Positions 19,406 to 27,781 of a DNA stretch of 64,000 nt are shown in pieces. A program made the position numbers and the translations under genes. The stretch is from positions 45,348 to 109,347 of the forward strand of contig JAHHHA010000022.1 of assembly GCA_019359615.1 (NCBI GenBank), in the 5' to 3' direction. Position 1 is the first letter of the stretch. Every line of letters begins with the position of its first letter. The notes below the pieces were generated by a model, which worked only from the letters and a program-made list of their open reading frames with translations, ran no database searches and was not told the DNA's origin. The DNA comes from Cyanosarcina radialis HA8281-LM2. GTDB lineage: Bacteria; Cyanobacteriota; Cyanobacteriia; Cyanobacteriales; CCAP-1448.

Positions 19406-19837
19406 ATGGTGAAAAATATGTCTATAGTCAAGTTAGATGACACTGCCCTGCGCGACATCCTGACTAATACTAAAGTCATTGCTGTTGTCGGGCATTCCGA
19501 TAAACCAGAACGTACCAGCTATCAAATCGCCCAGTTTTTGCGTCGAGTGGGTTATACCGTGATTCCAGTTAACCCAGCAGTGAAAGAAATCGATGGGGAA
19601 CCGAGTTATACATCGTTGGCAGAAGTGCCATTACCAGTAGATTTGGTCAACATTTTTCGGCGCAGCGAGTACCTACGAGAAATTGTCGAACAGGCAATCG
19701 CGATCGATGTTAAAACTATTTGGGCGCAGTTAGGTATTAATCATGAATCTGCTGCCCAACAAGCTTTAGCCGCAGGTATGAATGTAGTAATGGATGCTTG
19801 CATTAAAATTGAATATCAAAGGTTGAAGTGTCGGTAA
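19406..19837 (+). CDS. CoA-binding domain protein
   Basis: A 143-residue protein made of a single CoA-binding (Rossmann-type) domain like the N-terminus of succinyl-CoA synthetase alpha and the YccU family. Landmarks are VIAVVGHSDKPERTSYQIAQ, the GYTVIPVNPAVKEIDGEPSY segment, VDLVNIFRRSEYL and TIWAQLGINHESAAQQALA with MDACIKIEY at the end. It has no ligase domain, so it probably binds CoA or an acyl-CoA in a regulatory or carrier role. Start is either ATG 19406 or ATG 19418 (MSIVKLDD); no ribosome site clearly decides. It stands alone between repeat-rich regions. Confidence 0.85.
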   Translation: MVKNMSIVKLDDTALRDILTNTKVIAVVGHSDKPERTSYQIAQFLRRVGYTVIPVNPAVKEIDGEPSYTSLAEVPLPVDLVNIFRRSEYLREIVEQAIAIDVKTIWAQLGINHESAAQQALAAGMNVVMDACIKIEYQRLKCR

Positions 19838-19869
19838 ATCGCTATAGCGAGTCTAAATCATTGGTGAAT

Positions 19870-20155
19870 AATCTTGTGGGGTAGGCTTCCAGCCATTCCA
19901 TTGGTGTCAAGTTAACGGTCAAAGCCTTCATCCGTCAGGGGTTGAAAACCCCTGCCTCAAAGCTAAAGTCCTCTAAAGAGGACTAACTGTAGTCAAGGTA
20001 GTCCATTTCAATGGACTTGTGCTATTAGCCAGAGGTTTTCAACCTCTGGCGGAGATGGCTGAAACCCATGGTTTAGCAAAGGCTCTAGCCTTAAGTTGAC
20101 ACCAATGGCTTCCAGCCTGCCCACTGGGACAGCCCAGAGGGCTATCCCACAAGAA
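19870..20155. repeat. Structured repeat element with nested inverted repeats and five hairpins
   Basis: Outer arms are AATCTTGTGGGGTAGGC (19870 on) and GGCTATCCCACAAGAATT (to 20155). Inner arms are CCATTGGTGTCAAGTTAA (19898-19915) and TTAAGTTGACACCAATGG (20091-20108). Between them lie separate palindromes: CAGGGGTTGAAAACCCCTG (19937-19955), AGTCCTCTAAAGAGGACT (19967-19984), GTCCATTTCAATGGAC (20001-20016), CCAGAGGTTTTCAACCTCTGG-like (20029-20049) and AAACCCATGGTTT (20062-20074). No protein is encoded. Outer-arm wording recurs at 43830-43858. Confidence 0.65.
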
Positions 20156-20203
20156 TTAGCTAATTATTTTTAGATTCCATAACAAAATTTAAAAGGATAG
20201 GAC

Positions 20204-20545
20204 TTAACTATCTTCGGATAGTAAAGCTAGATAGTGACGTTTAGACTCTCCAAAATAATAAAATTCTTCTCCCAATTCGTCGCGTTCGGTAAAAGCACTA
20301 AACTGTTTGGCTTTGCGATTGAGATACCACCGAGCGATCGCCCCATGAACGCCACTTTCAACGGCGAATTCAAAAAGATTAATTTTACCATTTGATTTAG
20401 AGTTGCGGAGAACAAGTGACCTAAATTCTCGATCCATAAATTGAAGTTTGACAGAAATGTCAATTGCGACAGAGATACCACAATTAACAAAACCACTTAT
20501 GCCCAGTAATAAAAATATAGCGAAAATAATCTCATAATTATTCAT
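20204..20545 (-). CDS. Hypothetical membrane-anchored protein
   Basis: A 113-residue protein. Residues 5-32 form one hydrophobic segment (IIFAIFLLLGISGFVNCGIS) that would anchor it in the membrane; the rest is charged and probably cytoplasmic, ending in a Glu/Ser-rich tail. I do not recognise the family. It has a credible length and an ATG with a GGAAAAATAAATTC-like leader, but no strong ribosome site. It stands apart from its neighbours. Confidence that it is a real gene is moderate. Confidence 0.45.
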   Translation of the reverse strand: MNNYEIIFAIFLLLGISGFVNCGISVAIDISVKLQFMDREFRSLVLRNSKSNGKINLFEFAVESGVHGAIARWYLNRKAKQFSAFTERDELGEEFYYFGESKRHYLALLSEDS

Positions 20546-20763
20546 GAATTTATTTTTCCTAAATTTCAGCCAAATAATACCAATGCAGATAGCGATAGTA
20601 ACTTGTCTTAGGTTTTTGGCGGCTGATTTTTCTGGCGATCGCTAGGCAACTCTATTAATTATAATTATCTGAGCTTAGTCCAGTGAAAAAAGTGGCACAG
20701 TAGTAGTAGTCAAAACCCTAGATCGAAAGCAATATAGGGTATCTCCATATAGGGAGACTGCCG

Positions 20764-23700
20764 ATGTCATCTCAATTCGATCGCCCGATCGAAATTAAAG
20801 TCGTAACTGGCAACTCTCAACCTGCGTTATTAGAAGGGTTGGATGCGTGGTTGCGTTTGGGCTTAATTTCTGAGCATCAAGTTAGAGATTTATCTCTAAA
20901 TTATTTATCTTGTCCGCTACCGGAACCAGTGAAGGCAACCATACCAGAGCCTCCAGGGTTGGTAGCTGTGGATCGGGATTTTGCCGTTGAAGTTGCTAGT
21001 AGTAAACCGAGTCGATCGCCCGATCTGATTACTCGGACTCTGCGATCGCTAGTGGCAGAATTGAGCGTTCGCTGGTTGCTTTTTTTGGGCGTGTTCATGG
21101 TGGTAATCTCTTCGGGAGTCCTCGCCGCCAGTCAATGGGAAAAGTTTCCCCCAGTCGGACAATATGGGGTGTTGTTTGGCTATACTGCCATCTTTTGCTT
21201 GGTCAGTTTTTGGGCTGGCAAGCAATCTAATTTAGGATTGACTGCTAACACCTTGCAAGTCGTCACCCTAATGTTAGTGCCAGTCAACTTGTGGGCAATG
21301 GATAGCTTTAAGTTGTGGCACCATCCTCTGGAATGGCTTACAGTTGCGATCGCCACAGTATTGCTGACCTTTATTACCATTCTGTTATTAAAAAATCGCC
21401 CCTCGATTTATTCTCGGCGACGGCAACAACTGCACTGGTTGCCGATTTTCAATTTTTTGGGACTGAGTTACCTGCATTGGGGCTGGAGTTTACCAAAATT
21501 TCCCCTCATCGCCCTTTACATCGGCACGATCGGCACTTCTGTCATTACCTTTTATACAACTCAACATCGCCAACAGCTTGAAAATTCGAGGAGCGACAAC
21601 AAAGGATTAGATATAGCCTCATCCTTAGTAATTTATGCCTTAGTGATGTTACTCGTCAGAGCAATTTTTGTTACTGGCGTAGAGATCCCGCAATTAGGTC
21701 TAGCTTTAGGAATTTGTGGCTGGGTAGTAGCGTGGCTGTCACAGCAGGAAGAGGGGGGGATGGGGAGATGGGGAGAGGGGGAGATACAGGAGACACAGGA
21801 GACACAGGAGACAGAAGAGGAATGGTTAACTCAAAACTCTTCGCCCTCTTCGCCCTCTCTCCTTGCGCTTTGGGAGTCCATTGGTGGGATTTTATTACTG
21901 CTGGGTTGGTCGGTTTCAGTTGGAACCGTTCCCTGGCAAGCAACTGGCGTTAGCTTGTTGAGCTTATGGTTCTTTCATAGCCGCTTGCAGCGGTGGTGGC
22001 AAAAAGCCGATTTAGCTGTTTTATTAGCCATCGGGTTGCAGACAGTTTGGCTGGTTTGGCGGTTATTGCCAACCTCTACCCAAGAATGGGCGATCGCAAC
22101 TGGCACTCACCTAACGGGGACACAAAGCACTCCTTGGGCGTTATTGAGCCTAGTTTTATTTCCCTATGTAATTTTGATTATGGCGGTGTCGGAGTGGCTC
22201 GATCGGGCTTCTAAGCCTCAATTAGCCAACTTTGCCGATCGGCTAGCACTGGGTTTGGGAACCACGTTGACAGCGATCGCTTTAGTCAATCCTACGGTGC
22301 GATCGCTCGATCTTTTGTTGTCTTTTGTAACGCTAGCGATCGTCTCCTTCCGTCGTTCTCCCATCGGTATCAATTTGGTGTATCTCAGCCATATTGTGGG
22401 GCTGTTGGCGCTAGCTTCTGGAATTAACCTTTTCTTCCCCGATCTCCGTCGGGAAGTCTGGGCAATTATTATGCTAGCTGTCATGTTGCTGGAGTGGGGA
22501 GCGAGCGTTTTAGAGATTGGCGGTCCTCACCCCGCCTCCGGCTCCCCTCTTCCAAGCTTGGGAGAGGGGTTGGGGGTGAGGGCACAAGGGATCGCAGAAG
22601 ACGACTCAGAATCGCAAGTTGTAGAAACGCAAGAGATTGGCGCTCTACAGGTTTGGCAGCGCAGCGCTTGGCATTTAGGCTTAGTCCTGGCTGTTGTCAG
22701 CTTTTACTTACTCTGGCTTTGGATTTACCCTCCTACCTCTGGAGATATTAATCCGGTTAGCAGTCAAACCATTGCGAATTGCGAATTGCGAACTGACAAT
22801 TGCTTTAGTCAGTATTGGGTGACTTGGTGGCTGGTTGCGCCTATAACTCTGACTTGGGTAGCAAGTCGTACTCCTGACCCCCTAAAATCCAGCAGATTTT
22901 GGTTGAGTACGATCGCTCTATTTTTCCTGCAATTTTTGACCTTCTTGCAGCCAGAAGTGCGATCGATCGGTTTGGGCGTGGCGACTGGCTTGATGTTAGT
23001 CAATACTCGATCTTTGCGACATCTCTCAGCCGCAGCAATTACTATCGGCTTCGGATTGAGTTTCGTGGCCGCGTGGTTGTGGGATGGCATACCTGGTTTG
23101 CCCGAGTTGTCGATTCCTGATTGGTATTTAGTCGGAGCGATCGCGATTCTGATTTTATGGTTGGCTAGTCGCTGGTTAATTACTCGCCATGGAACCCTAG
23201 CAGCAATTTATGCACAAGCCGCCGATGACTGGGCGATCGTTTTGTGCGGCTTAGAATTTTCTCTCCTTACGGTTCATTCTCTAGCCGTTTATCAGCGAAT
23301 TCTGCCCCCAGATGTCATGGTAATCGGGGCAGTGACAATAACTATGGGTGCGATCGCTTATCGTTATTGGCGACAACCCAACCCTTGGGCCTTTTATGGT
23401 TGCGGTTGGGGTTTGGAATTGTTGACGGCTGAAGCATTAGGCTTTGGCGGATATGCGATCGTCAATTTGAGCGTTGCTAACGTTGGTTTGGGGCTTCTAA
23501 CTCAACTTTTAGGAGAAGTGTGGTGGCGGCGCAACCGCTTAGATACTCTGCCTCCCAATTGGCACATTCTTCCTTTGATTTACGCTGCCCTAAGCGTAGT
23601 GTTGCGATTAGATACATTTACTAGCTGGACTGGTTTTTGTTCTTTAGGTGTAGCTTTAATTGCGATCGGCATTGGTAGAAGACAACCAGAACTGAAACCG

Positions 23701-24870
23701 TTAATTTACTTAGGAATTATTGGCATATCGGTTAGTGCTTATGAAATTTTGCTCTACCAGCTATTGCAAGTACCGGGAGGAGCTTTAGGAGATGGATTTG
23801 TTGCTCTAGCGGCTCTAGGGACGACGATCGTATATGCTTATCGCCTGCTTTCTCCTTGGCTGGTTAGATACTTAGGTCTTACCAACCAAGAATTAAAAAT
23901 TATCTCTCACGGTCATTGGTTCAGCAGTAGTTGCTTTTTAATTGCTGCCAATTTTTATTCATTGGCATCGAGTCACGTAGCGGGATTATTTACGGGGATA
24001 TTTTTAATTCAGTATGCCCTCTTTCAAGGACGAAATCATAGCGATCGCCAAGCAGCCGAAATTTGGGTTTACTTAGGGATTTTAGAAGTAGCCGCCCTCA
24101 AGATTTTCTGGCGCGATACTCCCTTCGGACAGCTATTTGCTGGAGAGCTATTTCCTTGGAAAGCTCCCATTGCTTGTATTTGGGCATACTTTTTTTATAT
24201 CTTGCCCTGGGAAAGTTGGGGCTGGCAAAAAAGACCTTGGCAGCGAATCGCCTATGTTTTGCCCTTAGTTTTCGTCTGGGAAACTAGAGAGGCAATTTAC
24301 TCTCTCGGCTTAGTTATAACCGCAGGATTTTACATTTTACTTTGCTATTTAACTAAGCAAGTTCGTCTCACTTATATCAGCTTGATGCTAATCGATTGGG
24401 CGCTTTTTAAGTGGTTTTTAGATTTAGATCTAAGCGACCATCTGTGGTATATGACCCCGACAGGATTATCTTTGCTATATGTTGCCCAAGTCGATTATTA
24501 TTGGCAGCTACCCAACGCCAAAGAGTCGCGTCACTACCTCCGGTTGATGGCGACGAGTACGATTTGTGTTTCAGCTTTAATCTTTCATCAAGATGCGTGG
24601 ATAGTACCAGGAATCTTCAGTCTTATTGCGATATTTGCCGGGTTATTACTGCGAGTTAGAGCCTTTCTCTATGTGGGGACGGCTACTTTTATCGCCAATG
24701 CTTTCTATCAGTTAGTAGTTTTGATATTGCACCAGCCATTTTTTAAATGGGTAGTCGGTCTAATCGTTGGTATTGCTTTTATCTGGCTAGCTGCTACATT
24801 TGAAACTCGTCGCGAACAATTTACTTATTTGGTTCGCAACTGGATTGCGGAATTAGAAGAATGGGAATAA
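20764..24870 (+). CDS. Very large polytopic membrane protein (DUF2157-like N-terminus)
   Basis: A 1368-residue inner-membrane protein with well over twenty hydrophobic segments. A cytoplasmic N-terminal ~110 residues (EGLDAWLRLGLISEHQVRDL) recall the DUF2157 start, followed by SVRWLLFLGVFMVVISSGVL. No catalytic motif is evident. GGGAG precedes the ATG. Three loops contain repeat DNA read in frame: residues ~329-365 (GATGGGGA and GAGACACAG tracts), ~588-607 (MITE core giving PLPSLGEGLGVRA) and ~670-680 (AATTGCGAA repeat). Such huge membrane proteins are common in cyanobacteria and remain uncharacterised. Membrane topology is confident, function unknown. Confidence 0.75.
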   Translation: MSSQFDRPIEIKVVTGNSQPALLEGLDAWLRLGLISEHQVRDLSLNYLSCPLPEPVKATIPEPPGLVAVDRDFAVEVASSKPSRSPDLITRTLRSLVAELSVRWLLFLGVFMVVISSGVLAASQWEKFPPVGQYGVLFGYTAIFCLVSFWAGKQSNLGLTANTLQVVTLMLVPVNLWAMDSFKLWHHPLEWLTVAIATVLLTFITILLLKNRPSIYSRRRQQLHWLPIFNFLGLSYLHWGWSLPKFPLIALYIGTIGTSVITFYTTQHRQQLENSRSDNKGLDIASSLVIYALVMLLVRAIFVTGVEIPQLGLALGICGWVVAWLSQQEEGGMGRWGEGEIQETQETQETEEEWLTQNSSPSSPSLLALWESIGGILLLLGWSVSVGTVPWQATGVSLLSLWFFHSRLQRWWQKADLAVLLAIGLQTVWLVWRLLPTSTQEWAIATGTHLTGTQSTPWALLSLVLFPYVILIMAVSEWLDRASKPQLANFADRLALGLGTTLTAIALVNPTVRSLDLLLSFVTLAIVSFRRSPIGINLVYLSHIVGLLALASGINLFFPDLRREVWAIIMLAVMLLEWGASVLEIGGPHPASGSPLPSLGEGLGVRAQGIAEDDSESQVVETQEIGALQVWQRSAWHLGLVLAVVSFYLLWLWIYPPTSGDINPVSSQTIANCELRTDNCFSQYWVTWWLVAPITLTWVASRTPDPLKSSRFWLSTIALFFLQFLTFLQPEVRSIGLGVATGLMLVNTRSLRHLSAAAITIGFGLSFVAAWLWDGIPGLPELSIPDWYLVGAIAILILWLASRWLITRHGTLAAIYAQAADDWAIVLCGLEFSLLTVHSLAVYQRILPPDVMVIGAVTITMGAIAYRYWRQPNPWAFYGCGWGLELLTAEALGFGGYAIVNLSVANVGLGLLTQLLGEVWWRRNRLDTLPPNWHILPLIYAALSVVLRLDTFTSWTGFCSLGVALIAIGIGRRQPELKPLIYLGIIGISVSAYEILLYQLLQVPGGALGDGFVALAALGTTIVYAYRLLSPWLVRYLGLTNQELKIISHGHWFSSSCFLIAANFYSLASSHVAGLFTGIFLIQYALFQGRNHSDRQAAEIWVYLGILEVAALKIFWRDTPFGQLFAGELFPWKAPIACIWAYFFYILPWESWGWQKRPWQRIAYVLPLVFVWETREAIYSLGLVITAGFYILLCYLTKQVRLTYISLMLIDWALFKWFLDLDLSDHLWYMTPTGLSLLYVAQVDYYWQLPNAKESRHYLRLMATSTICVSALIFHQDAWIVPGIFSLIAIFAGLLLRVRAFLYVGTATFIANAFYQLVVLILHQPFFKWVVGLIVGIAFIWLAATFETRREQFTYLVRNWIAELEEWE
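21749..21860. repeat. In-gene tandem repeat tract
   Basis: GATGGGGA-type octamers, then GGAGACACA-type nonamers, read in frame as a Glu/Thr/Gln-rich loop of the large membrane protein. The same octamer occurs between genes at 33561-33640 and 36632-36668. Confidence 0.7.
22525..22584. repeat. In-gene MITE-core fragment
   Basis: CCTCACCCCGCCTCCGGCTC through GGGTTGGGGGTGAGGGCA, the core of the MITE-like family, read in frame inside the 1368-residue membrane protein without breaking it. Confidence 0.7.
22771..22803. repeat. In-gene AATTGCGAA repeat
   Basis: ATTGCGAATTGCGAATTGCG and flanking bases, matching intergenic repeats at 18041-18215 and 37875-37905, read in frame within the same membrane protein. 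Confidence 0.65.
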
Positions 24871-24950
24871 GAATTTTGAAAAAATTTGGAGAGAAAATCG
24901 CACGAATAACGACGATCGATAAGTGCCAAAGTTAGCCAGCAAGAGTTGTT

Positions 24951-25073
24951 ATATCAAATCCGGTTATTAAAAGCATGAATCCCACCCTCACCCCCAACCC
25001 CTCTCCCGTGGGAGAGGGGTGCCCGTCAGGGCGGGGTGAGGGCAAACCGAATTTTGCTAAGAGGATTTCATAT
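24951..25073. mobile_element. MITE-like element (copy B)
   Basis: Left end ATATCAAATCCGGTT (24951-24965) is identical to copy A. The right end GAGGATTTCATAT (25061-25073) is a diverged inverted repeat. The interior is CCCTCACCCCCAACCCCTCT followed by a GTGGGAGAGGGG arm and GGGGTGAGGG. Its right end touches the stop codon of the SDR gene. Confidence 0.65.
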
Positions 25074-25879
25074 CACCAAGCCGTAAAACCCCCATCAACC
25101 AAAAGTTCGATTCCGGTCACGTAAGCTGAAGCGTCTGAGGCCAGGAAGATTAAAGGACCGATTAAGTCATCTAAGTTTGCCATTCTTCCCAAGGGAACGC
25201 GATCGCCAAATTTGCGCTTAAACTCTGCATCTTGTCCCCCCAAAACTCCTCCAGGAGAGAGGGCATTGACGCGCACGCCCACAGGGCCCCAATGAGTGGC
25301 AAAATATCGAGTCAGGTTAATTAAAGCTGCCTTAGAAGCACCATAGGCAGGAGGTTTGATAAAAGGTGGATCGCAATCTAGATGGTCGTACATCCGCACG
25401 TCAGGAGAGACGCTGGCATAGAGCGAACCGATATTAATAATAGAACCCCGTTTGGCTTTAACCATCGAAGAGCCAAAGATTTGAGTCACTTGAAAAGCGC
25501 CTAAAATATTGACCTCAAAAACTTGGCGACAAACTTCTAAGGGAACTTCTTCTAACAAATAGGTTTTAGCAGGGCCGGGAGGCTGGTCGATGCCAGCATT
25601 GTTGACCAAAATTGAGGGTATCCCGACCTGTGCCAGAATGCGATCGCGAATGTCAACGATCTGGGCGCGATCGCAAATATCCCCCCGTTCTAAATAGAGG
25701 CGTTCTTGACCGTAACGCTCTTGCAGTTCGGCAAACCCAAGAGAAATTTTAGCGGCGGGCAAGTCGATTCCCACTACGGTTGCACCTGCTTCTAATAAAG
25801 CACCGCACCAAGTAGGCCCCAGCTTGCCCAGAACGCCTGTGACCACCGCGATCTTCTCAGACAAGTCGAAATACTTCAC
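25073..25879 (-). CDS. SDR-family oxidoreductase, probably in nonulosonic acid biosynthesis
   Basis: A 268-residue short-chain dehydrogenase/reductase. The Rossmann start is IAVVTGVLGKLGPTWCGALL (a variant TGxxGxxG), with NNAGIDQPPG, the serine of NIGSLYASVS and the YGASKAALI active-site motif. The C-terminus LLVDGGFTAW is typical. The GTG start is one base after the stop of the NeuB-type gene upstream, so translation is coupled. SDRs next to NeuB often act in legionaminic or related sialic-acid-like pathways (PtmA type); that role is inferred from context. Its stop overlaps the end of a MITE-like element. Confidence 0.82.
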   Translation of the reverse strand: MKYFDLSEKIAVVTGVLGKLGPTWCGALLEAGATVVGIDLPAAKISLGFAELQERYGQERLYLERGDICDRAQIVDIRDRILAQVGIPSILVNNAGIDQPPGPAKTYLLEEVPLEVCRQVFEVNILGAFQVTQIFGSSMVKAKRGSIINIGSLYASVSPDVRMYDHLDCDPPFIKPPAYGASKAALINLTRYFATHWGPVGVRVNALSPGGVLGGQDAEFKRKFGDRVPLGRMANLDDLIGPLIFLASDASAYVTGIELLVDGGFTAW

Positions 25880-25880
25880 G

Positions 25881-26951
25881 TTAAGCGATCGACTCCACGC
25901 GATCGCCTAACGCGGCCCGACTAATCGACTCATCGGCTTTGAGGGCAACGGTCAACTGTTTACCGATAACATTTTCTAGTTCGTATGGGGCCAAGCCATC
26001 TCCAGGAGATTTCATGGTAATGTCTGCCGCCGTCAATACAGTACCTACGGGCAAATCGCGGGCAGCGACCAACTTTTTGCCCATTTTCAGATAGGCAGAA
26101 CGTTCGTTGAGATGAACGCGCTTGCGACCGTCTCCCAAAGCCTGACGGGTGCGCCTTAAATCTCTGACCATTTTGCGCAAGCCAATAGGTTCGAGGGAAA
26201 AAGCATGATCTGTCCCTTTCATGGCTCGGTTGAGAGTAAAATGCTTTTCAATTACCCGCGCTCCTAAAACGTAAGCGGCAACTGCCATGGCAATACCGTT
26301 ATCGTGGCTAGAAAGACCAGCGACAACCCCAGGAAACAGTTCTCGATAGGTTTCAATTACTCGCAAGTCTAATTCTTCAAAATCTGCTGGGTAGGTAGCC
26401 GTACACTGCAAGAAGCACAATTGATTATTGATGGGTGCGATCGCATCGTAAACTCTTTGTACGTCTTCCAGCGTTCCCGCGCCCGTACTGATAATCATGG
26501 GTTTTTGGAACTGAGCGACGTATTTAATTAAGGGCAGACTTCTCAAATCTCCAGAGGCGATCTTGTAAGCTGGCATATCGATCTCGGCCAGAAAGTCAGC
26601 ACTGGGAAGATCGAAGGCGGTAGCAAAGAAAGTAATTCCTAGTTCTTCAGCATATTGCTTCAGTTCTCGATATTCATAAGCCCCAAATTCTAAAAACTCT
26701 CGATGTTCGCCATAGGTAGTGCCGAAGCTATTTTCGTGGTCGTAGGACTTGTTATAAGCTTCCTGCGTATATAAAGCCAGGTTATCTCGCTTCTGAAGTT
26801 TGACGGCATGAGCGCCGCATTCTTTGGCAGCGTGAAATAGTTCCTTGCATTTTTCTAGGCTGCCTTGATGGTTGTTGCCGATTTCGGCGATAACGTAGCA
26901 ATCGCTGTCGTCGTGAATCTCAAAGCTATCGATCTTCAATCTTGCTGACAT
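25881..26951 (-). CDS. N-acetylneuraminate synthase family protein (NeuB/LegI/PseI type)
   Basis: A ~356-residue enzyme that condenses phosphoenolpyruvate with an N-acetylated hexose to make a nine-carbon nonulosonic acid. The TIM-barrel part begins CYVIAEIGNNHQGSLEKCKE, with AVKLQKRDN, YKIASGDLRSLPLI, STGAGTLEDV, LQCTATYPA, SSHDNGIAMA and VIEKHFTLNRAMKGTDHAFS. The C-terminal SAF domain is ARDLPVGTVLTAADITMKSP. ATG 26951 (MSARLKID) follows GAGGAAGG at ideal spacing and is preferred over an upstream in-frame codon at 27026. It is coupled to the SDR gene. The usual partner cytidylyltransferase and epimerase are not in this window, so the exact sugar is unknown. Confidence 0.88.
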   Translation of the reverse strand: MSARLKIDSFEIHDDSDCYVIAEIGNNHQGSLEKCKELFHAAKECGAHAVKLQKRDNLALYTQEAYNKSYDHENSFGTTYGEHREFLEFGAYEYRELKQYAEELGITFFATAFDLPSADFLAEIDMPAYKIASGDLRSLPLIKYVAQFQKPMIISTGAGTLEDVQRVYDAIAPINNQLCFLQCTATYPADFEELDLRVIETYRELFPGVVAGLSSHDNGIAMAVAAYVLGARVIEKHFTLNRAMKGTDHAFSLEPIGLRKMVRDLRRTRQALGDGRKRVHLNERSAYLKMGKKLVAARDLPVGTVLTAADITMKSPGDGLAPYELENVIGKQLTVALKADESISRAALGDRVESIA

Positions 26952-27073
26952 ACCGCCTTCCTCTAACCACAAATTAGAATTGCCAATTATTGTCAACCTT
27001 GTACCATTAAGTCGCTGAACTTGCAAGATGAATTTAGGGTCAAAGGGGAAATTTCCCTCTTCCCCTTTCCCCT

Positions 27074-27601
27074 CTAGACCATTGCTTGAGCTAAGGTTTG
27101 AAAAATTTCATCGACATCGTTCCCAGTCTTGGCAGAAGTCGTGTAAGTCCCTACTACTTCAGTGCGATCTTCCCATTGAGACAGGGAAAGCAAGTCTGCT
27201 AAAGCTGTTTCATCGATTAGATCGACTTTATTTAAAGCAATGACGATCGCTATTCCTTGAGGATTGGCATTAGCAGCGAGGGCAATATGTTGGACGATAC
27301 TAGCGATCGTTTCCGGTCGTTTCAGATCGGCAACGATAATGGCTCCGGCTGCACCTTGTAAGTAACTAGAAGCGATCGCCTGAAATCTCGTCTGCCCCTC
27401 TACATCCCAAATCACCAGTTGTACATCTGGCGATTCGACGTTACCGTTAGCCGACAATTTTACTAGCTTGCGGGAAATTTTCACTCCAATAGTTGACAAA
27501 TATTGATCGCTAAACTGGCGATCGACAAAGCGGCGAACTAAGCTAGTTTTACCGACTCCAAAGTCACCAACGAGACAAATTTTTTTAGAAATTAAAGACA
27601 T
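27074..27601 (-). CDS. Rab/Ras-like small GTPase
   Basis: A 175-residue stand-alone GTPase of the Ras superfamily. All motifs are visible: G1 GDFGVGKTSLV, a switch-I Thr in LSTIGVKI, G3 WDVEGQTRF (catalytic Gln present, but Val-Glu replaces the usual Thr-Ala), G4 NKVD and G5 TSAKTG. There is no C-terminal Cys, so no lipid anchor is expected. The upstream gene on the same strand encodes a protein with a longin/roadblock-like domain, the kind of partner that binds MglA- and Rab-type GTPases. Together they suggest a GTP-driven switch at the inner membrane. Enzyme class is firm; partnership is inferred from order and domain type. Confidence 0.88.
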   Translation of the reverse strand: MSLISKKICLVGDFGVGKTSLVRRFVDRQFSDQYLSTIGVKISRKLVKLSANGNVESPDVQLVIWDVEGQTRFQAIASSYLQGAAGAIIVADLKRPETIASIVQHIALAANANPQGIAIVIALNKVDLIDETALADLLSLSQWEDRTEVVGTYTTSAKTGNDVDEIFQTLAQAMV

Positions 27602-27781
27602 AGGAGTTCGGAGTTCGGAGTTCGGAGTTTAAAGTTCAGGAGTTTTTAGAGACGTACTATAGCGCGTCTTTACAGAAGTTCAGGAGTAGGGGCGCAAAGC
27701 TTTGCGCCCTGCCCTTGCAGGAGTTCGGAAGGTAGAAGGCAGAAGTTAGCACGCTCCCTCTCTCCCTCTCTCCCCCTCTCC
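27602..27781. repeat. Intergenic repeats and a palindrome
   Basis: GGAGTTC heptamers in tandem (27604-27630), a perfect palindrome GGGCGCAAAGCTTTGCGCCC (27690-27709) and a CTCTCTCCC tract (27755-27780). No gene. The palindrome could weaken transcription between the OmpA-family and GTPase genes. Confidence 0.6.
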
